Positions 37,672 through 45,703 of a stretch of DNA of 64,000 nucleotides are shown one piece after another. Source of the DNA: Micromonospora sp. MP36 (lineage in GTDB: Bacteria > Actinomycetota > Actinomycetes > Mycobacteriales > Micromonosporaceae); assembly GCF_008119785.1 (NCBI RefSeq), contig NZ_VSFA01000001.1, positions 124,001 to 188,000 of the forward strand. Direction: 5' to 3'. The position numbers and the translations under genes were made by a program. The stretch's first letter is position 1. Every line of letters begins with the position of its first letter. The notes under the pieces were generated by a model, which saw only the letters and a list, made by a program, of their open reading frames with translations, was not told the origin of the DNA and ran no database searches.

Positions 37672-38286
37672 ATGGGCGCCGACGACCGGGTACGGGGTGC
37701 GCTGCTGGCCGGGCTGACGGTGGCCGCGCTGGCCGCCGGTGGCTGGTGGTGGCAGCGGTCGGCGCCGGCCCTCGGCGAGACGGGCGCCTCACCCAGCCCG
37801 TCGACGGGTGCCTTCCTCGAGCCGGGGGTGCGGCTGGCCGACCCGGACACCAGGCGGGTGACCGTCGACCCGGACGCGAGGCGGGTGACCGTCGACCCGG
37901 AGACCGGGCAGGTGCTCCCGGGGCCGGAGGCCGACCCGGACGCGGGCCTGGTCGTCCATCAGGAGCCGGGCGCCGCCGCGGAGGTGCTGAGCTCGCACGC
38001 CGTCTGGGCGGAGCGGTCCCAGCTCGCCCCGGGTGACGGTCCACTGGTCCGGCAGGCCAACCCCTCGGCCGGCGAGCGCCACCTGCTCACGGTGTCCTGC
38101 AGCGGCCCGGGGACGTTGACGGTGGCCTACTCCGGCTCGGACCAGGACGGCACGCCACTGACCACGACCTGTGCGGAGACGCCGCTCGCCCGCCGGATCG
38201 ACGCCGCCGGCGGCCCGTTGCTGGTGCGGTTCACCGTCGCCGGCGGCGCGGTCGACCTGGACGCCCGGCTCGTGGCCCTGTTCTGA
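37672..38286 (+). CDS. Single-pass exported protein with tandem VTVDP repeat, function unknown
   Basis: 204 residues. The N-terminal helix ALLAGLTVAALAAGGWWW anchors the protein. A linker carries a duplicated RRVTVDP unit (24-bp DNA repeat at 37853-37900), followed by a C-terminal beta-rich domain with two cysteines (TVSCSGPG, TTCAETP) probably paired. TACCCT lies six bases before the ATG at 37672. It converges on the thioredoxin-like gene with seven bases between stops. Confidence 0.7.
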   Translation: MGADDRVRGALLAGLTVAALAAGGWWWQRSAPALGETGASPSPSTGAFLEPGVRLADPDTRRVTVDPDARRVTVDPETGQVLPGPEADPDAGLVVHQEPGAAAEVLSSHAVWAERSQLAPGDGPLVRQANPSAGERHLLTVSCSGPGTLTVAYSGSDQDGTPLTTTCAETPLARRIDAAGGPLLVRFTVAGGAVDLDARLVALF

Positions 38287-38293
38287 ACGCCGG

Positions 38294-39016
38294 TCAGCCG
38301 GCGATGCGAGCCAGGTCGTCGCGGTACTGCTCGACCGCGCCCAACTCGGGGACGATCCGCACCAGGGTGCCTTCCCGGTCCACCAGCAGCGCGGGGGCCG
38401 TACCGGGGCGGGCGGCGAGGTGGGCGTAGGCGCGCAGCCCGCCGGCCGGGTCGGCGAGCGCGCGTACCCCGGGTGCGGTGGCAGGTTCGACCCGGCGGCC
38501 CTCGGTGACGGTGACCACGGTGACGCTCGGGGGCGCGGCGGCCGCCGCTTGGGTGACCTGTTCCGCGCAGGCGCAGGCGTCCACCAGCACGATCATCGCC
38601 GGCAGCAGGCTGCGTAGCGGCACCGGAGACTCGCCGGCGCCGACCAGGTCGAGCGCGGGGAGTGGCCCGACCGCGACCGGGGTGGCCGTCGGGTACGGGA
38701 GGACGGTCGGGCTGCCGCCGGAGCGTGACGAGCGGGGCCAGGTGACCGCCGCTAGCCCGGTGAGGGTGATCAACACGGACACCAGCAGCACCAGCACCGG
38801 CAGCCCGAGCGGCGGGCGGCCGTCCGGCCGGGGGGTGAGGCCGAGCCGGCGGCGCCAGCCGGCCCGCCGGCGGAGGCGGCGCAGCTCGCGGCGGACCTGC
38901 CGGGCCTCGTGGGCGAGCGCCGAGGCGTCGTCGGGGATGACCACCCGCCCCCACTCCGGGGGCAGGTCGGGCAGCCCGTCCGGTGGCCCTTGGCCTTCAG
39001 CATCAGGCATGCCCAT
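38294..39016 (-). CDS. Membrane-anchored thioredoxin-like protein
   Basis: 240 residues. A basic N-terminal region (residues 30-57) precedes a membrane helix, VLVLLVSVLITLTGLAAV, then an external domain: LVGAGESPVPLRSLLPAMIVLVDACACAEQ, ALLVDREGTLVRIVPEL. This is the thioredoxin/AhpC layout, but the redox motif is C-A-C rather than CxxC. A role in redox or metal handling outside the membrane is inference. ATGs at 39016 and 39010 are both possible. Confidence 0.65.
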   Translation of the reverse strand: MGMPDAEGQGPPDGLPDLPPEWGRVVIPDDASALAHEARQVRRELRRLRRRAGWRRRLGLTPRPDGRPPLGLPVLVLLVSVLITLTGLAAVTWPRSSRSGGSPTVLPYPTATPVAVGPLPALDLVGAGESPVPLRSLLPAMIVLVDACACAEQVTQAAAAAPPSVTVVTVTEGRRVEPATAPGVRALADPAGGLRAYAHLAARPGTAPALLVDREGTLVRIVPELGAVEQYRDDLARIAG

Positions 39017-39299
39017 CGGACCCCCAGGAACCGTCTCGGTGAGCGGACGTCGCGTCCACCTCCAGCCTCCCGCACCGCTCGGCGTACCGCCACACCTGGG
39101 CGCACTCCGGATTCCGGGGCTACCATGGGAGGAGCGCATCGCCCTAGACATCCACGCTTCCGTCACCCGCACCGGGTTGTCATCCGCTGGTCACGGAGCG
39201 TGTCGAAAGCGTCGGTTTGACCGCCTGTCAAGCTGAAGAAATACCTCTCACAGGGCCCCTGAGCTGCGCCAACGGTCAGGACAGCGGTGAGACATCGGT

Positions 39300-39344
39300 G
39301 CCTGAGCGTGTTACCCTAGACACAGCGAAAGGGGTTTCGAACCT
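39300..39344 (+). promoter_or_regulatory. carD promoter region
   Basis: TACCCT at 39312-39317 is a likely -10, with AAAGGGG as ribosome binding site before the ATG at 39345. No convincing -35 is seen. The whole gap 39017-39344 (328 bp) contains no gene; its right half is noticeably less GC-rich than the surroundings. Confidence 0.5.
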
Positions 39345-39830
39345 ATGGTTTTCAGTGTCGGCGAGACCGTTGTTTACCCCCACCACGGGGCCGCACTCAT
39401 CGAGGCAATCGAGACTCGGGTCATCAAGGGCGAGCCCAAGCAGTACCTCGTCCTGAGGGTCGCGCAGGGTGACCTTACGGTCCGGGTGCCCGCTGAGAAC
39501 GCCGAGATCGTGGGTGTGCGTGAGGTGGTCGGCGAAGAGGGCCTGGGCAAGGTCTTCGACGTGCTCCGCGCACCGCACACCGAGGAGCCGACCAACTGGT
39601 CGCGGCGTTACAAGGCGAATCTGGAGAAGCTGGCCTCCGGCAACCCGCTGAAGGTCGCCGAGGTCGTCCGCGACCTGTGGCGCCGGGAGCGGGAGCGGGG
39701 TCTGTCCGCGGGTGAGAAGCGCATGCTCGCCAAGGCCCGCGACATTCTCGTCGGCGAGGTCGCGCTGGCCGAGAAGAGCACCAAGGACGAGGCGGAGACG
39801 CTGCTCGACAAGGTGCTGACCGAGGCCTGA
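39345..39830 (+). CDS. carD: CarD-family RNA polymerase-binding regulator
   Basis: Essential actinobacterial factor that binds the RNA polymerase beta subunit and stabilises open complexes. The 161-residue protein has an N-terminal Tudor-like domain ([33 protein letters not shown]) and a C-terminal helical DNA-binding domain with [20 protein letters not shown] and [19 protein letters not shown]. It is followed 54 bp later by ispD, as is usual. Confidence 0.95.
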   Translation: MVFSVGETVVYPHHGAALIEAIETRVIKGEPKQYLVLRVAQGDLTVRVPAENAEIVGVREVVGEEGLGKVFDVLRAPHTEEPTNWSRRYKANLEKLASGNPLKVAEVVRDLWRRERERGLSAGEKRMLAKARDILVGEVALAEKSTKDEAETLLDKVLTEA

Positions 39831-39873
39831 GTTCCACAGCATCGTCGTACCCACCCCGTAGCAAAGAAATCCG

Positions 39874-39925
39874 AGGACCGCGACGTGACCGCGCAGCTCA
39901 ATCCGCGCGGTGACGTCGCGGTCCT
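39874..39925 (+). promoter_or_regulatory. Hairpin burying the ispD ribosome binding site and start codon
   Basis: Bases 39874-39893 pair with 39906-39925 at 19 of 20 positions; the loop is 12 nt. The GTG start of ispD (39885-39887) and the upstream GAGGAC purine tract both lie in the left arm. Such a stem in the mRNA would block initiation. Confidence 0.65.
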
Positions 39926-40586
39926 TGTTCCTGCGGCCGGTGCCGGCGTACGCCTCGGCCCCGGCGCCCCCAAGGCGCTCCGGCCGCTCGCCGGCGAGCC
40001 GCTGCTGGTGCACGCGGTACGCCGGATCGCGGCGGCACCCTCGGTGCACACCGTCGTGGTGGCCGCCCCGGCCGCCGACGTCGAGCCGGTCCGGGCGATG
40101 CTCGCGCCGGTCGCTCCGGTGATCGTGGTGCCCGGCGGCGCGGACCGCCAGGCGTCCGTGGCCGCCGCGCTGGCTGCCGTCCCCGCCGGGCCGGAGATCG
40201 TCCTGGTGCACGACGCGGCCCGCGCGCTGACCCCGCCGGCACTGATCGAGTCGGTCGCCGCGGCCGTCCGCTCCGGGAACGACGCGGTGATCCCGGTGCT
40301 CCCCGTGGTCGACACGATCAAGGAGGTCGGCACCGGCGAACTCGTCCTCGGCACGGTCGACCGGTCCGCGCTGCGGGCCGTGCAGACCCCGCAGGGCTTC
40401 CGCCGGACGGTGCTGGCCGCCGCCCACGCGGCGACCAGCGACCCGCTCACCGACGACGCCGGCCTGGTGGAGAAGCAGGGCGTGCCGGTGGTCTGCGTCC
40501 CCGGCTCGGAGTACGCCCTCAAGGTCACTCGGCCGTTCGACCTGGCCCTCGCCGAGTACCTGCTCTCAGCCCGCCAGGCGGGTTAG
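39885..40586 (+). CDS. ispD: 2-C-methyl-D-erythritol 4-phosphate cytidylyltransferase
   Basis: Third enzyme of the MEP isoprenoid pathway, forming CDP-methylerythritol. The 233-residue protein has the nucleotide-binding VPAAGAGVRLG..PKAL region, GGADRQASVAAAL, LVHDAARAL, VVDTIKEV, RAVQTPQGF and TDDAGLVE. The start codon sits in a long stem. The 3' end overlaps the convergent lipoprotein gene by 21 bp. Confidence 0.93.
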   Translation: MTAQLNPRGDVAVLVPAAGAGVRLGPGAPKALRPLAGEPLLVHAVRRIAAAPSVHTVVVAAPAADVEPVRAMLAPVAPVIVVPGGADRQASVAAALAAVPAGPEIVLVHDAARALTPPALIESVAAAVRSGNDAVIPVLPVVDTIKEVGTGELVLGTVDRSALRAVQTPQGFRRTVLAAAHAATSDPLTDDAGLVEKQGVPVVCVPGSEYALKVTRPFDLALAEYLLSARQAG

Positions 40587-41168
40587 CGCCAGCCTCGCGA
40601 TGTCCACGGCGAGACCCTTCAGGTCACCGCCGCGGAGTTTGACGCTGGACGCCCCGAGCATCACCTCCAGCGCGTCGCCGTCCCCGACGGCCACGTGCAG
40701 GCCGGCCTGGCCGTCGAACCACTCCGCCGGGGCGCCGAGCGCAGTCACCTTCTCCGCGTCCTTGAAGAGCGGATTGTTGATCATCGCCGCGCCGCCCTTG
40801 TGGTACTGGAGCAGGATGGCCGGCCCGTCCGCCGAGTGGAAGTGGTAGGCGCAGACCGCCACCTCCTTGCTGGACTCGTCGGTGTCGGCGTCGACGATCT
40901 CCACCCCGGCTAGTCGCGACATCTCGGTCCTGGTCAGCAGGCACGGGTCCGGTGGCCCGGGCGCCTCCGCCGCGGTAGCGGCCGGGGCGGTGGTCGCCGG
41001 GTCGGCGGTGTCCGTGTCCGTACCGGCCGCCGGGTCCGCGGTGCCGGTGTGCGTGCTGGCCGCGGTGGCCGCCGCATCGTTGCTGGCCGGGCTCGGCTGG
41101 TCGCCGCAGCCGACGAGGAGGGTGAGCGCGGTGGCGAGCACCGCGGCCGCGTTGAGTCGCGTGGTCAT
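40566..41168 (-). CDS. Lipoprotein, function unknown (DUF3558-like layout)
   Basis: 200 residues. Lipobox LLVGC follows a clean signal (ATG at 41168, GGAAAGG upstream). A Thr/Ala/Asp-rich linker (about 30-70) leads to a domain with PCLLTRTEMSRLAGVEI, VCAYHFHSADGPAILLQYH and a C-terminal helix. The single pair C..C (PCLL, AVCAY) and the domain layout resemble DUF3558 lipoproteins. Its stop overlaps the end of ispD, with palindrome CCCGCCAGGCGGG (40569-40581) in the shared segment. It is probably co-transcribed with the next gene. Confidence 0.75.
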   Translation of the reverse strand: MTTRLNAAAVLATALTLLVGCGDQPSPASNDAAATAASTHTGTADPAAGTDTDTADPATTAPAATAAEAPGPPDPCLLTRTEMSRLAGVEIVDADTDESSKEVAVCAYHFHSADGPAILLQYHKGGAAMINNPLFKDAEKVTALGAPAEWFDGQAGLHVAVGDGDALEVMLGASSVKLRGGDLKGLAVDIARLALTRLAG

Positions 41169-41191
41169 GCAGGTCGGTCCTTTCCGGATCG

Positions 41192-41743
41192 TCAGGCGGT
41201 CGGGCAGGTGACGGTGGCGACGACGTGGGCGGTCTTTCCCGCGTACGCCTGCACGCCGGGCAGGTCCAGGTCGAGCCGGAGACTGCTGCCGTCCACCGCC
41301 CCGGCGGGCAGCGGTGCGACGAACGCGGTGTCGAGGTCCACCTCGACGATCACCTGCGGATCGCCCTGGAGTTCGCCCGCCTCGGCCTGTCGGGGCGACC
41401 AGACCTTCAGCGTCACCGCCGGGCTGCCGCCGCTGGCGACCTTCGACTTGACGACGTCCGCGCCCCGCCCACCGACGAACGGCGGGGTGCGCCCCAGCCG
41501 GCAGTGCTCCCCATACGTGTCGCTGATCGACCCGCGCAGCTCGGTGCGGGGCAGGTCGCCCGTGATCACCAGTTCGATCGCGCCCGCCCCGGCGGGCCGT
41601 ACGCCGGGCTCGACGCCGGCCGACGCGGCCGCGTCCACCGCTTCCCGGGTGCCCGGGTCGACGTCCTCCGGCCCGCACGCCGTCAGTAGTACGGCGACCG
41701 CGATGGCCGCCACGCCGGCCCGTACTGCCCTGCCTCGTCTCAT
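41192..41743 (-). CDS. Lipoprotein, function unknown
   Basis: 183 residues. The ATG at 41743 has GGAGGAG six bases upstream. Lipobox LLTAC ends a signal with VRAGVAAIAVAVLLTAC. The mature part is beta-rich with two cysteines (HCRLGRT and TVTCPTA). It lies 23 bp upstream of the other lipoprotein gene on the same strand and diverges from the LuxR-type regulator gene across a perfect palindrome. Confidence 0.75.
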   Translation of the reverse strand: MRRGRAVRAGVAAIAVAVLLTACGPEDVDPGTREAVDAAASAGVEPGVRPAGAGAIELVITGDLPRTELRGSISDTYGEHCRLGRTPPFVGGRGADVVKSKVASGGSPAVTLKVWSPRQAEAGELQGDPQVIVEVDLDTAFVAPLPAGAVDGSSLRLDLDLPGVQAYAGKTAHVVATVTCPTA

Positions 41744-41814
41744 CCTTCTCCTCCGTCGATCGGTCGGGTCGGACCCATGGTGGGGCCGCCGGAGACGTCG
41801 ATCCAGGTCACTAG

Positions 41815-41836
41815 CTGCAGCTTCAGCAAGCTGCAG
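41815..41836. promoter_or_regulatory. Perfect 9-bp inverted repeat between lipoprotein and LuxR-type genes
   Basis: CTGCAGCTT, CAGC, AAGCTGCAG. It lies about 30 bp upstream of the TAGCGT -10 box (41867-41872) of the regulator gene and 72 bp upstream of the lipoprotein start. A natural operator candidate for the adjacent regulator. Confidence 0.55.
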
Positions 41837-41878
41837 GGTCGGGCATCCGACGTGGACGGCCGGCGGTAGCGTGCCGCC

Positions 41879-42835
41879 GTGGACCTCGACGAGGAACTGC
41901 GCGGGCTCTACGCCCTGACTCTGCGGATGCCCGGCGCCGGTCGGGACGAGTTGGCGTTCGCGCTCGGCGGAGATCAGGCGCAGGTGGCCGACGGTCTGCG
42001 CCGGCTGGCCGGGCTGGGCCTGGTCGGTGAGGTGGACGGGCGGGTCGAGGCCGTGCCGCCCGGCGCGGGCCTCGGCCGGTTGCTCCGCGACGGACTGGAC
42101 GGGGTGTCCCGGCGGCTCGCCGACGTCGAGCGGCTGGTCGCGCAGTTGGAGCCGCTCAGCCGGGAGTACGCCGCCGGCCAGCGGGTCGTCGCCGACGCGT
42201 CGGTCAGCCTGGTCTCCGGGGTGGGTGAGGCAAAGGACGTGCCGCTCGCGGTCGCGCTGACCAACCCGCCGGTGCGGTCGTACTGCTGCCAGCGGGACCC
42301 GCGCTCGTTCGACGCGGCGGTGGTGCCGTGGATGGAGGACCTGCTGCACGCCGCCCGGGAGCGGTTACTGGTCATGTCGCTGCTGGTCGAGGCCGAGGTG
42401 CTGGAATCCCCGGCGGCGTCGGGGACGCTGACCCGGTTCGCCGGGGCAGGCATCGAGGTACGCGTCCGTGGCCGGCTGCCCAGCGGCTACTACGTGCTGG
42501 GCGAGCACGCCGCGCTGCCGCGGAAGTGGGGCGACGACCTGGCCGGCTCGGCGTACCAGTTCCACCTGGTCCGCTCGACCGTGCTGGTGGCGGCGCTGAC
42601 CAGCCTCTTCGAAGAGCTGTGGCGGACCGCGGTGCCGCTGGGTGCGGCGGTCGATCCGCACCGGCAGGTGGTGGCGCTGCTGGCCCAGGGACTCACCGAC
42701 GACGCCATCGCCCGCCGGCTCGGTCTCTCCGTACGGACCGTCCGGGCCCGGGTCGCGCGGGTGATGGCTGAGCTGGGCGTGCGTACCCGGTTCCAGGCCG
42801 GTGTCGTGGCGGCCCGGTCCGGCTGGCTGGACTGA
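41879..42835 (+). CDS. LuxR-type regulator with TrmB-like N-terminus
   Basis: 318 residues. An N-terminal winged-helix-like region ([22 protein letters not shown]) is followed by a middle domain of the TrmB/phospholipase-D-like type ([18 protein letters not shown]) and a C-terminal GerE helix-turn-helix, [20 protein letters not shown] then SVRTVRARV. Proteins of this layout occur in actinobacteria, but their targets are mostly unknown. TAGCGT is six bases before the GTG, so it is probably leaderless. Likely targets are the divergent lipoprotein genes. Confidence 0.8.
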   Translation: MDLDEELRGLYALTLRMPGAGRDELAFALGGDQAQVADGLRRLAGLGLVGEVDGRVEAVPPGAGLGRLLRDGLDGVSRRLADVERLVAQLEPLSREYAAGQRVVADASVSLVSGVGEAKDVPLAVALTNPPVRSYCCQRDPRSFDAAVVPWMEDLLHAARERLLVMSLLVEAEVLESPAASGTLTRFAGAGIEVRVRGRLPSGYYVLGEHAALPRKWGDDLAGSAYQFHLVRSTVLVAALTSLFEELWRTAVPLGAAVDPHRQVVALLAQGLTDDAIARRLGLSVRTVRARVARVMAELGVRTRFQAGVVAARSGWLD

Positions 42836-42855
42836 TCCGGGCGTACCCTCGGCGC

Positions 42856-43338
42856 ATGATCGTTCCTCGGGTGGCCATCGGCACCGACGTGCACGCCTTC
42901 GCGCCGGGGCGGCCGTGCTGGGTGGCCGGCCTGCACTGGCCGGACCAGGACGGCCTGGCCGGTCACTCGGACGCCGACGTGGCGGCGCACGCCGCCTGCA
43001 ACGCGCTGCTCTCCGCCGCCGGCCTCGGCGACCTGGGGGCGAACTTCGGCGTCGACCAGCCGGAGTGGGCGGGTGCCGCCGGCGTGGCTCTGCTCACCGA
43101 GAGCGCCCGGCGGGTCCGGGCGGCCGGGTTCCGGATCGGCAACGTGTCGGTCCAGGTGATCGGCAACCGGCCGAAGATCGGTCCGCGCCGGGAGGAGGCG
43201 CAGCTGGTGCTCTCGGCGGCGGTGGGCGCCCCGGTCACCGTCTCCGCCGCCACCACCGACGGCCTCGGCTTCACCGGCCGTGGCGAGGGGCTGACCGGCA
43301 TCGCGGTCGCCCTGGTGTACGAGGCTCCGGCGGAGTAG
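42856..43338 (+). CDS. ispF: 2-C-methyl-D-erythritol 2,4-cyclodiphosphate synthase
   Basis: Fifth enzyme of the MEP pathway. The 160-residue protein has [10 protein letters not shown] (Asp and His metal ligands), [13 protein letters not shown], the flexible [10 protein letters not shown] region, and the signature [20 protein letters not shown] is six bases before the ATG. In many actinobacteria ispF directly follows ispD; here three genes lie between. Confidence 0.95.
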   Translation: MIVPRVAIGTDVHAFAPGRPCWVAGLHWPDQDGLAGHSDADVAAHAACNALLSAAGLGDLGANFGVDQPEWAGAAGVALLTESARRVRAAGFRIGNVSVQVIGNRPKIGPRREEAQLVLSAAVGAPVTVSAATTDGLGFTGRGEGLTGIAVALVYEAPAE

Positions 43339-43376
43339 GTCGGCGGGGCGGGACGCGGGCGGCTACGCTCGCCGGG

Positions 43377-44402
43377 ATGCCGAGTGACGCCGCCCCCGAC
43401 CAGTCCGCCGCCGACGGCTACCTCCAGCGCGCGCAACTCCTCGCCGAGCTGGGCCGGTACGACGAGGCCGCCGGGGAGCTCAGCGGGGCGCTCGCGGCAG
43501 ATCCGGGCAACGCTGAGGCGCTCACCATGCTGGCCCAGGTGCACCTCGCTGCCGAGCGGGCGGGCGAGGCGCTCGACGCCGCCGAGGCGGCCGTGGCCGC
43601 CGCCCCGGGGGCCGTACCGCCGCTGGTGGCGCGCGGGATGGCCCTGGTCGACCTGGAGCGGTGGAAGGCCGCCGCGAGCACCGCGGACCAGATCCTGGCG
43701 CTCGGCCCGACCGACCCGTACGCGCAGCGCAGCGCCGCCGCGATCCTGGCCGGCTCACGCAACGGGCAGCAGGCGCTCAACGCCGCCTGGCGCGGCGTGG
43801 AGCTGGCCCCCGAGGCCCCGCAGGCGCACCTGGTGCTCGGCCTGGTCTCCGTGCGGCTGGAGCTGTATGACCTGGCCGAGCGGGCCTACCGGGAGGCGCT
43901 GCGGCTCGACCCGCAGCTGGCCGAGGCGCGGCACGACATGGGCGTGATCCGGCTGGAACAGCGCCGCTACGCGGAGGCGCTGGAGCACCTGACGGAGGCG
44001 GCGGCGATGGATCCGGGGCGCGTGGACGCCGGTCGGACGATCTCCGCGGGCCTGCGCCGGCTGGTGCTCTACGGTGCCGGCTGGTCCCTGGTCGCCACCG
44101 TGGTGGTGACCTTCCTGGCCCCGGGCGCGCCGGGTCTCTCCCGGCTGCTCGCGGTGCTGGCCGCGCTCGGCGGGGCGCTGGTGGTCTGGCGGTACGCGGC
44201 CCGGATTCCGGGCCTGCTGCGCACGATCCTGCCCGGGCTGCTGCGCGCCGACCGTGCCCTCGCCCTGGCGGTCTACGCGGTCGCCGCCGCGCCCCTGCTG
44301 CTGCTCCTCTACGCGCTGGTCGGCGGCCCCTGGCCGCTGGTCGCCGCCATCACCGTGGCGATGCTCGCCGAATTCGCCGCCCTCACCCGCACCCCCAGGT
44401 AA
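43377..44402 (+). CDS. TPR-repeat membrane protein
   Basis: 341 residues. About six tetratricopeptide units cover residues 10-215, e.g. LAELGRYDEAAGELSGALA and YDLAERAYREALRLDPQLAE. Four membrane helices (about 225-335) follow, so the TPR domain is probably cytoplasmic and membrane-tethered. TACGCT lies seven bases before the ATG. TPR scaffolds bind proteins; the partner is not indicated. Confidence 0.82.
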   Translation: MPSDAAPDQSAADGYLQRAQLLAELGRYDEAAGELSGALAADPGNAEALTMLAQVHLAAERAGEALDAAEAAVAAAPGAVPPLVARGMALVDLERWKAAASTADQILALGPTDPYAQRSAAAILAGSRNGQQALNAAWRGVELAPEAPQAHLVLGLVSVRLELYDLAERAYREALRLDPQLAEARHDMGVIRLEQRRYAEALEHLTEAAAMDPGRVDAGRTISAGLRRLVLYGAGWSLVATVVVTFLAPGAPGLSRLLAVLAALGGALVVWRYAARIPGLLRTILPGLLRADRALALAVYAVAAAPLLLLLYALVGGPWPLVAAITVAMLAEFAALTRTPR

Positions 44403-44442
44403 CCCGACGCAAGGCAGCACCCCGGCGAAACCCCGGGGAAGA

Positions 44443-45609
44443 CTACGAACGACGCGCCCAGGTCCAGGCGTACCCCGAGTCCTCACACCCCGACGCCGCG
44501 TCGCAGAGGTCCAGCGGGCGGAACGTGTCCACCATGACCGCCAGCTCGTCGAAGAAGTCCACCCCGATCGAGCGCTCGGCCGCGCCCGGCTGTGGCCCGT
44601 GGGTGAAGCCGGACGGGTGCAGCGAGATCGAGCCCTGCTCGATGCCGGAGCCGCGCCGGGCCTCGTAGTTGCCGCCGGTGTAGAAGAGCATCTCGTCGGA
44701 GTCGACGTTGTGGTGGTTGTACGGCACCGGGATGGCGTCCGGGTGGTAGTCCACCTTGCGCGGCACGAACGAGCAGATCACGAAGTTCGGGCCCTGGAAG
44801 GTCTGGTGCACGGGCGGCGGCTGGTGCACCCGGCCGGTGATCGGCTCGAAGTCGTGGATGGAGAACGCCCACGGGTACAGGTGCCCGTCCCAGCCGACCA
44901 CGTCGAACGGGTGGTGGGCGTAGCCGTACTTCGTCCAGCCCCGACGGTGCCGGACCAGCACCTCGACGTCCTCGTCGTCCACCAGCAGCGGCGCGTCCGG
45001 CCCGCGGACGTCCCGCTCGCAGTACGGCGAGTGCTCCAGGAACTGCCCGCGTACGGAGAGGTAGCGCTTGGGCGGGCCGATGTGGCCGGCCGCTTCGATG
45101 GTGAGCAGCCGGGTCGGCTCGTCGCCGGTGGGCACGAGCCGGTGGATGGTCGAGGTGGGGATGATGACGTAGTCGCCGGCCACCGCGTCCAGCACACCGA
45201 ACGGCGACTCCACCCGCATCGACCCGGACTCCAGGTAGAGGCAGTGGTCGCCGGTGGCGTCCCGGAACAGCGGAGACGGCCGGTCGGCCAGCACGTACGC
45301 GATCCGTACGTCGTCGTTGGCGAGCAGGTACTGCCGGCCGAGCACCGGGTCGGCGCCGGCCCCGTCGAGCTTGTGGGTACGCAGGTGGCGCGGCTTGAGC
45401 GGCAGGTTGGGCACCCGGGTGACGGCGGGCGGGGTGAACTCCTCGGCGGCGACGATCGCGGTCGGCGCGTGCCGGTGGTAGAGCAGCGACGAGTCGGAGG
45501 AGAAGCCCTCCTGGCCGACCAGCTCCTCCGCGTAGAGGCTGCCGTCGGGCTGACGGAACTGGGTGTGGCGCTTGCGGGGCACCTCGCCGACCCTGCGGTA
45601 GTACGGCAT
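44443..45609 (-). CDS. hmgA: Homogentisate 1,2-dioxygenase
   Basis: Opens the ring of homogentisate to maleylacetoacetate with Fe(II). The 388-residue protein is of family length. The iron-site region NHHNVDSDEMLFYTGGNYEA and SISLHPSGFTHGPQPG contains the expected His, Glu, His ligands. GGGAGG precedes the ATG. It diverges from an unknown gene plus fah, across a 19-bp palindrome. Confidence 0.9.
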   Translation of the reverse strand: MPYYRRVGEVPRKRHTQFRQPDGSLYAEELVGQEGFSSDSSLLYHRHAPTAIVAAEEFTPPAVTRVPNLPLKPRHLRTHKLDGAGADPVLGRQYLLANDDVRIAYVLADRPSPLFRDATGDHCLYLESGSMRVESPFGVLDAVAGDYVIIPTSTIHRLVPTGDEPTRLLTIEAAGHIGPPKRYLSVRGQFLEHSPYCERDVRGPDAPLLVDDEDVEVLVRHRRGWTKYGYAHHPFDVVGWDGHLYPWAFSIHDFEPITGRVHQPPPVHQTFQGPNFVICSFVPRKVDYHPDAIPVPYNHHNVDSDEMLFYTGGNYEARRGSGIEQGSISLHPSGFTHGPQPGAAERSIGVDFFDELAVMVDTFRPLDLCDAASGCEDSGYAWTWARRS

Positions 45610-45644
45610 CTCGCCTCCCGATATGTCCCGTTCTCCGGCCGGGA

Positions 45645-45695
45645 GCGTCCGATAATCGGACGCGGTTGTCCGTTCACCGTAGCGTCCCGTACATT
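45645..45695. promoter_or_regulatory. Operator palindrome and promoter between hmgA and the fah operon
   Basis: GCGTCCGAT-A-ATCGGACGC (45645-45663) is a perfect 19-bp palindrome. It abuts TTGTCC (45666-45671), which with TACATT (45690-45695, 18-bp spacer) forms the rightward promoter. TACATT is eight bases before the GTG at 45704. Placement suits control of both directions. Confidence 0.65.
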
Positions 45696-45703
45696 CTTGT
45701 CTC

